Below, one piece after another: positions 61,923 through 64,000 of a DNA stretch of 64,000 nt (positions are counted from its first letter, which is position 1; each line of letters opens with the position of its first letter). The translations under genes and the position numbers were made by a program. Origin of the DNA: JAWMQL01 sp033283165 (GTDB taxonomy: Bacteria; Pseudomonadota; Gammaproteobacteria; Pseudomonadales; Halieaceae); NCBI GenBank assembly GCA_033283165.1, contig JAWMQL010000003.1:682001-746000 (forward strand). Direction: 5' to 3'. The notes below the pieces were generated by a model. It was not told where the DNA came from, did no database searches, and saw nothing but the letters and a program-made list of their open reading frames with translations.

Positions 61923-63017
61923 ATGGGTTTCAAATGTGGCATTGTGGGCCTGCCCAATGTGGGCAAATCCACCCTGTTCAATGCCCTCACCAGGGCCGGC
62001 ATAGACGCGGAGAACTTTCCCTTCTGCACCATCGAGCCGAACGCCGGGATCGTGCCGGTGCCGGACCCCCGCCAGACCCGAATCGCCGCCATCGTGAAAC
62101 CGCAAAGGGAAATCGCGACCACCATGGAGTTCGTGGACATCGCCGGCCTGGTGGCGGGCGCATCCAAGGGAGAGGGACTGGGCAACCAGTTCCTGGCCAA
62201 TATCCGCGAGACGGACGCGATCGCCCACGTGGTGCGCTGCTTCGAGGACGACAACGTCATCCACGTGTCGAATCAGGTAGACCCGCGCTCGGACATAGAG
62301 GTAATCAACACCGAGCTGGCCCTGGCGGACCTCGAGAGCTGCGAGAAAAAGCTGCAGAGCGTCACCCGCACCGCCAAGGGCGGCGACAAGGAGGCCATTG
62401 CCCTCAAGGCCCTGCTTGAGAACAAATTGTTGCCCCACCTCAACGAGGCGCGGCCGGTGCGCTCACTGGCCCTGGACGATAACGAACGGGTCCTGGTGAA
62501 GCAGCTGTTCCTGCTCACCACCAAGCCGACCATGTATATCGCCAACGTGGACGAAGACGGCTTCGAGGACAACCCCCACCTGGACACCGTGCACGAAATC
62601 GCCAGCAGCGAGGGGGCCGTCGTGGTGCCCATCTGCAACAAGCTGGAGTCTGAGATCGTCGAACTCGAAGACGAGGAACGGACTGAATTCCTGCTGGAAC
62701 TGGGCATGGATGAGCCCGGCCTGAACCGGGTCATCCGGGCCGGTTACGAGTTGCTGGGCCTGCACACCTATTTCACCGCGGGTGTGAAGGAGGTCAGAGC
62801 CTGGACCGTGCGGGTCGGCGCCACCGCCCCCGAGGCAGCCGGCGTTATTCATACGGATTTCCAGAAGGGTTTCATACGCGCCGAGGTAATAAGCTACCAG
62901 GATTTTATCGACTATAATGGGGAACAGGGCGCCAAGGACGCTGGACGCTGGCGCCTGGAAGGAAAGGATTACGTGGTGCAGGACGGCGACATCATCCACT
63001 TCCGATTCAATGTCTGA
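61923..63017 (+). CDS. ychF: YchF/EngD, Obg-family ATPase
   Basis: Ribosome-associated P-loop protein that prefers ATP over GTP. The 364 residues have G1 GLPNVGKSTLFNAL, G3 DIAGLVAGASKGEGLG, the ATP-type G4 NVDE region and a C-terminal TGS domain. Its place directly after pth is conserved. Confidence 0.97.
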   Translation: MGFKCGIVGLPNVGKSTLFNALTRAGIDAENFPFCTIEPNAGIVPVPDPRQTRIAAIVKPQREIATTMEFVDIAGLVAGASKGEGLGNQFLANIRETDAIAHVVRCFEDDNVIHVSNQVDPRSDIEVINTELALADLESCEKKLQSVTRTAKGGDKEAIALKALLENKLLPHLNEARPVRSLALDDNERVLVKQLFLLTTKPTMYIANVDEDGFEDNPHLDTVHEIASSEGAVVVPICNKLESEIVELEDEERTEFLLELGMDEPGLNRVIRAGYELLGLHTYFTAGVKEVRAWTVRVGATAPEAAGVIHTDFQKGFIRAEVISYQDFIDYNGEQGAKDAGRWRLEGKDYVVQDGDIIHFRFNV

Positions 63018-63062
63018 GAGCAGCGCACCAGCGGCGTATGCTGTCATTTTGAGGATCCTGAT

Positions 63063-63488
63063 ATGCGACAAACCCACACTATCTGCTGCGCGGCCCTGAT
63101 CGCAGGCCTGCTGGCGTCTGGCAATGCCCTGGCCGGAGAAGAGGAGGCCGGGACCTGGGACGATACCAAGGAAGCCACCGGGGAAGCCTGGGAAGCGACC
63201 AAGGAAGCGAGCAGTGAAGCCTGGGACGCCACCAAGGAGACCAGTGAAGAAGCCTGGGACGCCACCAAGGAAGGCGCCGAAAAAGGCTGGGACAAAACCA
63301 AGGAGGTCAGCGGCGAGGCCTGGGATGCCACCAAGGAAGGCACCGAAAAAGCCTGGGACAAGACCAAGGAGGTCAGCGGCGAGGCCTGGGATGCCACCAA
63401 GGAAGGCACCGAGAAGGCCGTGGAAAAGACCAAAGAGGTCAGCAAGGAGGCCTGGGAGGCCGTTAGCCCCGACGACGAATCCCAGTGA
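63063..63488 (+). CDS. Secreted 11-residue-repeat (LEA-like) helical protein
   Basis: A 141-residue protein with a Sec signal peptide (about 1-25, cleaved after ALA). The mature part is almost entirely nine or so 11-residue repeats of consensus (E/K)AW(D/E)xTKExxx. The pattern is amphipathic, very charged and like group-3 LEA or apolipoprotein-type 11-mers, here with one Trp per repeat. GAGG lies eight bases before the ATG. I do not recognise a specific family. A periplasmic or membrane-surface stress protein is a guess from composition. Confidence 0.8.
   Translation: MRQTHTICCAALIAGLLASGNALAGEEEAGTWDDTKEATGEAWEATKEASSEAWDATKETSEEAWDATKEGAEKGWDKTKEVSGEAWDATKEGTEKAWDKTKEVSGEAWDATKEGTEKAVEKTKEVSKEAWEAVSPDDESQ
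63297..63412 (+). repeat. 66-bp tandem duplication inside the repeat gene
   Basis: About 50 identical bases at 63297-63346 recur at 63363-63412, offset by 66 bp, that is two 11-codon units. The near identity indicates a recent in-frame duplication; the flanking 33-bp units are more diverged. Confidence 0.8.
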
Positions 63489-63549
63489 CACCCTGCCCGC
63501 ACCCGCTCGGCCCATAGTATAGTGGCGGCATTCCAGCCGGAGAGCCGCC

Positions 63550-64000
63550 ATGTCCTTTGTCACCGTTGAAAATCCCCGCCCGGGGGTGCGCCTGATCAGT
63601 CTCAACCGTCCGGAACGCATGAATGCCATGGCGTTCGATGTCATGGTGCCCTTCCGGGAGGCCCTGCTGGAGGCGGGAGATGACAACAGCATCCGCGTGC
63701 TGGTGATCAGCGGCGCCGGGGACGGGTTTTGCGCCGGCGCCGACCTGGAGGACCCGGGTTGGCTCGATGTGTTCGACGGCCTGACGGTGCCGGGCATCGC
63801 GCGCCGCGCCATGCGTATCCTGGAGGACGTGGTGCGCACTATTCACGACCTGCCACAGCCGGTCATCGCCGCCGTCAATGGTGCCGCCATCGGCGGCGGG
63901 TTCTGTCTGGCCATGGCCGCGGACATCCGCGTCGCCTCGGAGCGGGCTTATTTTCGACCGGCGGGTATCAACAATGGCCTGACCTCGGCCGAACTGGGCC
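63550..64000 (+). CDS. Enoyl-CoA hydratase/isomerase family, N-terminal part
   Basis: Crotonase-fold protein cut by the window end; about 150 residues are visible. The fold shows in VRLISLNRPERMNAM, the oxyanion-hole motif SGAGDGFCAGADL and VIAAVNGAAIGGGFCLAMAADI. ATG 63550 has GGAG seven bases upstream. The exact substrate cannot be assigned; the catalytic Glu region lies near or beyond the edge. Confidence 0.9.
   Translation, partial: MSFVTVENPRPGVRLISLNRPERMNAMAFDVMVPFREALLEAGDDNSIRVLVISGAGDGFCAGADLEDPGWLDVFDGLTVPGIARRAMRILEDVVRTIHDLPQPVIAAVNGAAIGGGFCLAMAADIRVASERAYFRPAGINNGLTSAELG

Noticed and set aside
62463..63839. A 458-residue antisense frame with Gly/Leu/Phe repeats across ychF and the repeat gene
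   Set aside because: Its repeats are the reverse complement of the 11-residue repeats on the plus strand. The plus-strand frame has a signal peptide and a good ribosome-binding site.

Overview
This 64-kb window is dense, GC-rich core chromosome of a Gram-negative gammaproteobacterium. The evidence is the set of co-located blocks: a dcw cell-wall/division cluster with a meso-diaminopimelate-type MurE (DNPR motif), the lpt lipopolysaccharide-export operon with KDO synthesis genes, lolB, mlaC, a cytochrome bc1 complex, the sspAB pair, a Gln-tRNA amidotransferase and a class A RNase P RNA. Gene order through about 46.7 kb follows the layout known from Pseudomonas and in part from E. coli. Placement near the marine Cellvibrionales/Halieaceae is a guess from gene style and composition, not something the sequence proves. 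There is no phage, insertion sequence, CRISPR array or toxin-antitoxin module, and I see no clear undescribed multi-gene system. The interest lies in unusual versions of known genes and in regulatory and repeat structures.

Layout. 1-7775 (minus): mraZ-rsmH-ftsL-ftsI-murE-murF-mraY-murD, tightly coupled, behind a good sigma70-type promoter and a three-repeat MraZ operator. 8.1-8.5 kb: RNase P RNA. 8.5-12.7 kb: rsmI diverging from lpoA-yraN-diaA-like-dolP (outer-membrane and PBP-activation genes). 12.7-18.9 kb (minus): sspB, sspA, a fused cytochrome b/c1 gene, petA, rpsI, rplM, zapE. 19-21.6 kb: zapG, a Nif3-like gene, degS/algW. 21.6-25.9 kb (minus): hisD, hisG, murA, ibaG, mlaC. 26-36 kb (plus): yrbG-kdsD-kdsC-lptC-lptA-lptB-rpoN-hpf-ptsN-rapZ-npr, then mgtE and darP. 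36-43.2 kb (minus): yhdP, maf, mreD, mreC, mreB. 43.4-47 kb (plus): gatCAB and a small conserved protein. 47-52 kb: a mixed stretch (Smr protein, Cys-rich CWC protein, CysZ-like protein, RhlB-like helicase, DoxX, MATE exporter). 52-56 kb (minus): moeB, prmC, prfA, hemA. 56.2-63 kb (plus): TPR lipoprotein, lolB, ispE, tRNA-Gln, prs, rplY, pth, ychF. 63-64 kb: a secreted 11-residue-repeat protein and the start of an enoyl-CoA hydratase.

How the genes work together. Most of the window builds and shapes the envelope: peptidoglycan precursors (murA, murD-F, mraY), septal and lateral synthesis (ftsI, ftsL, mreBCD, lpoA), LPS transport (kdsCD, lptABC), lipoprotein and phospholipid homeostasis (lolB, dolP, mlaC, yhdP) and envelope stress proteolysis (degS/algW). 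It is interleaved with translation genes and the nitrogen-PTS/sigma54 module.

Points most worth a second look: mreC has no canonical start and appears to begin at ATC behind a strong ribosome-binding site; cytochromes b and c1 are one reading frame; the DiaA-like SIS protein has lost its sugar-binding motifs; mlaC stands without mlaFEDB; FtsI has SSQ in place of the SxN motif; the lptB start lies in a 15-bp tandem array inside lptA; and a Trp-striped 11-mer repeat protein follows ychF.
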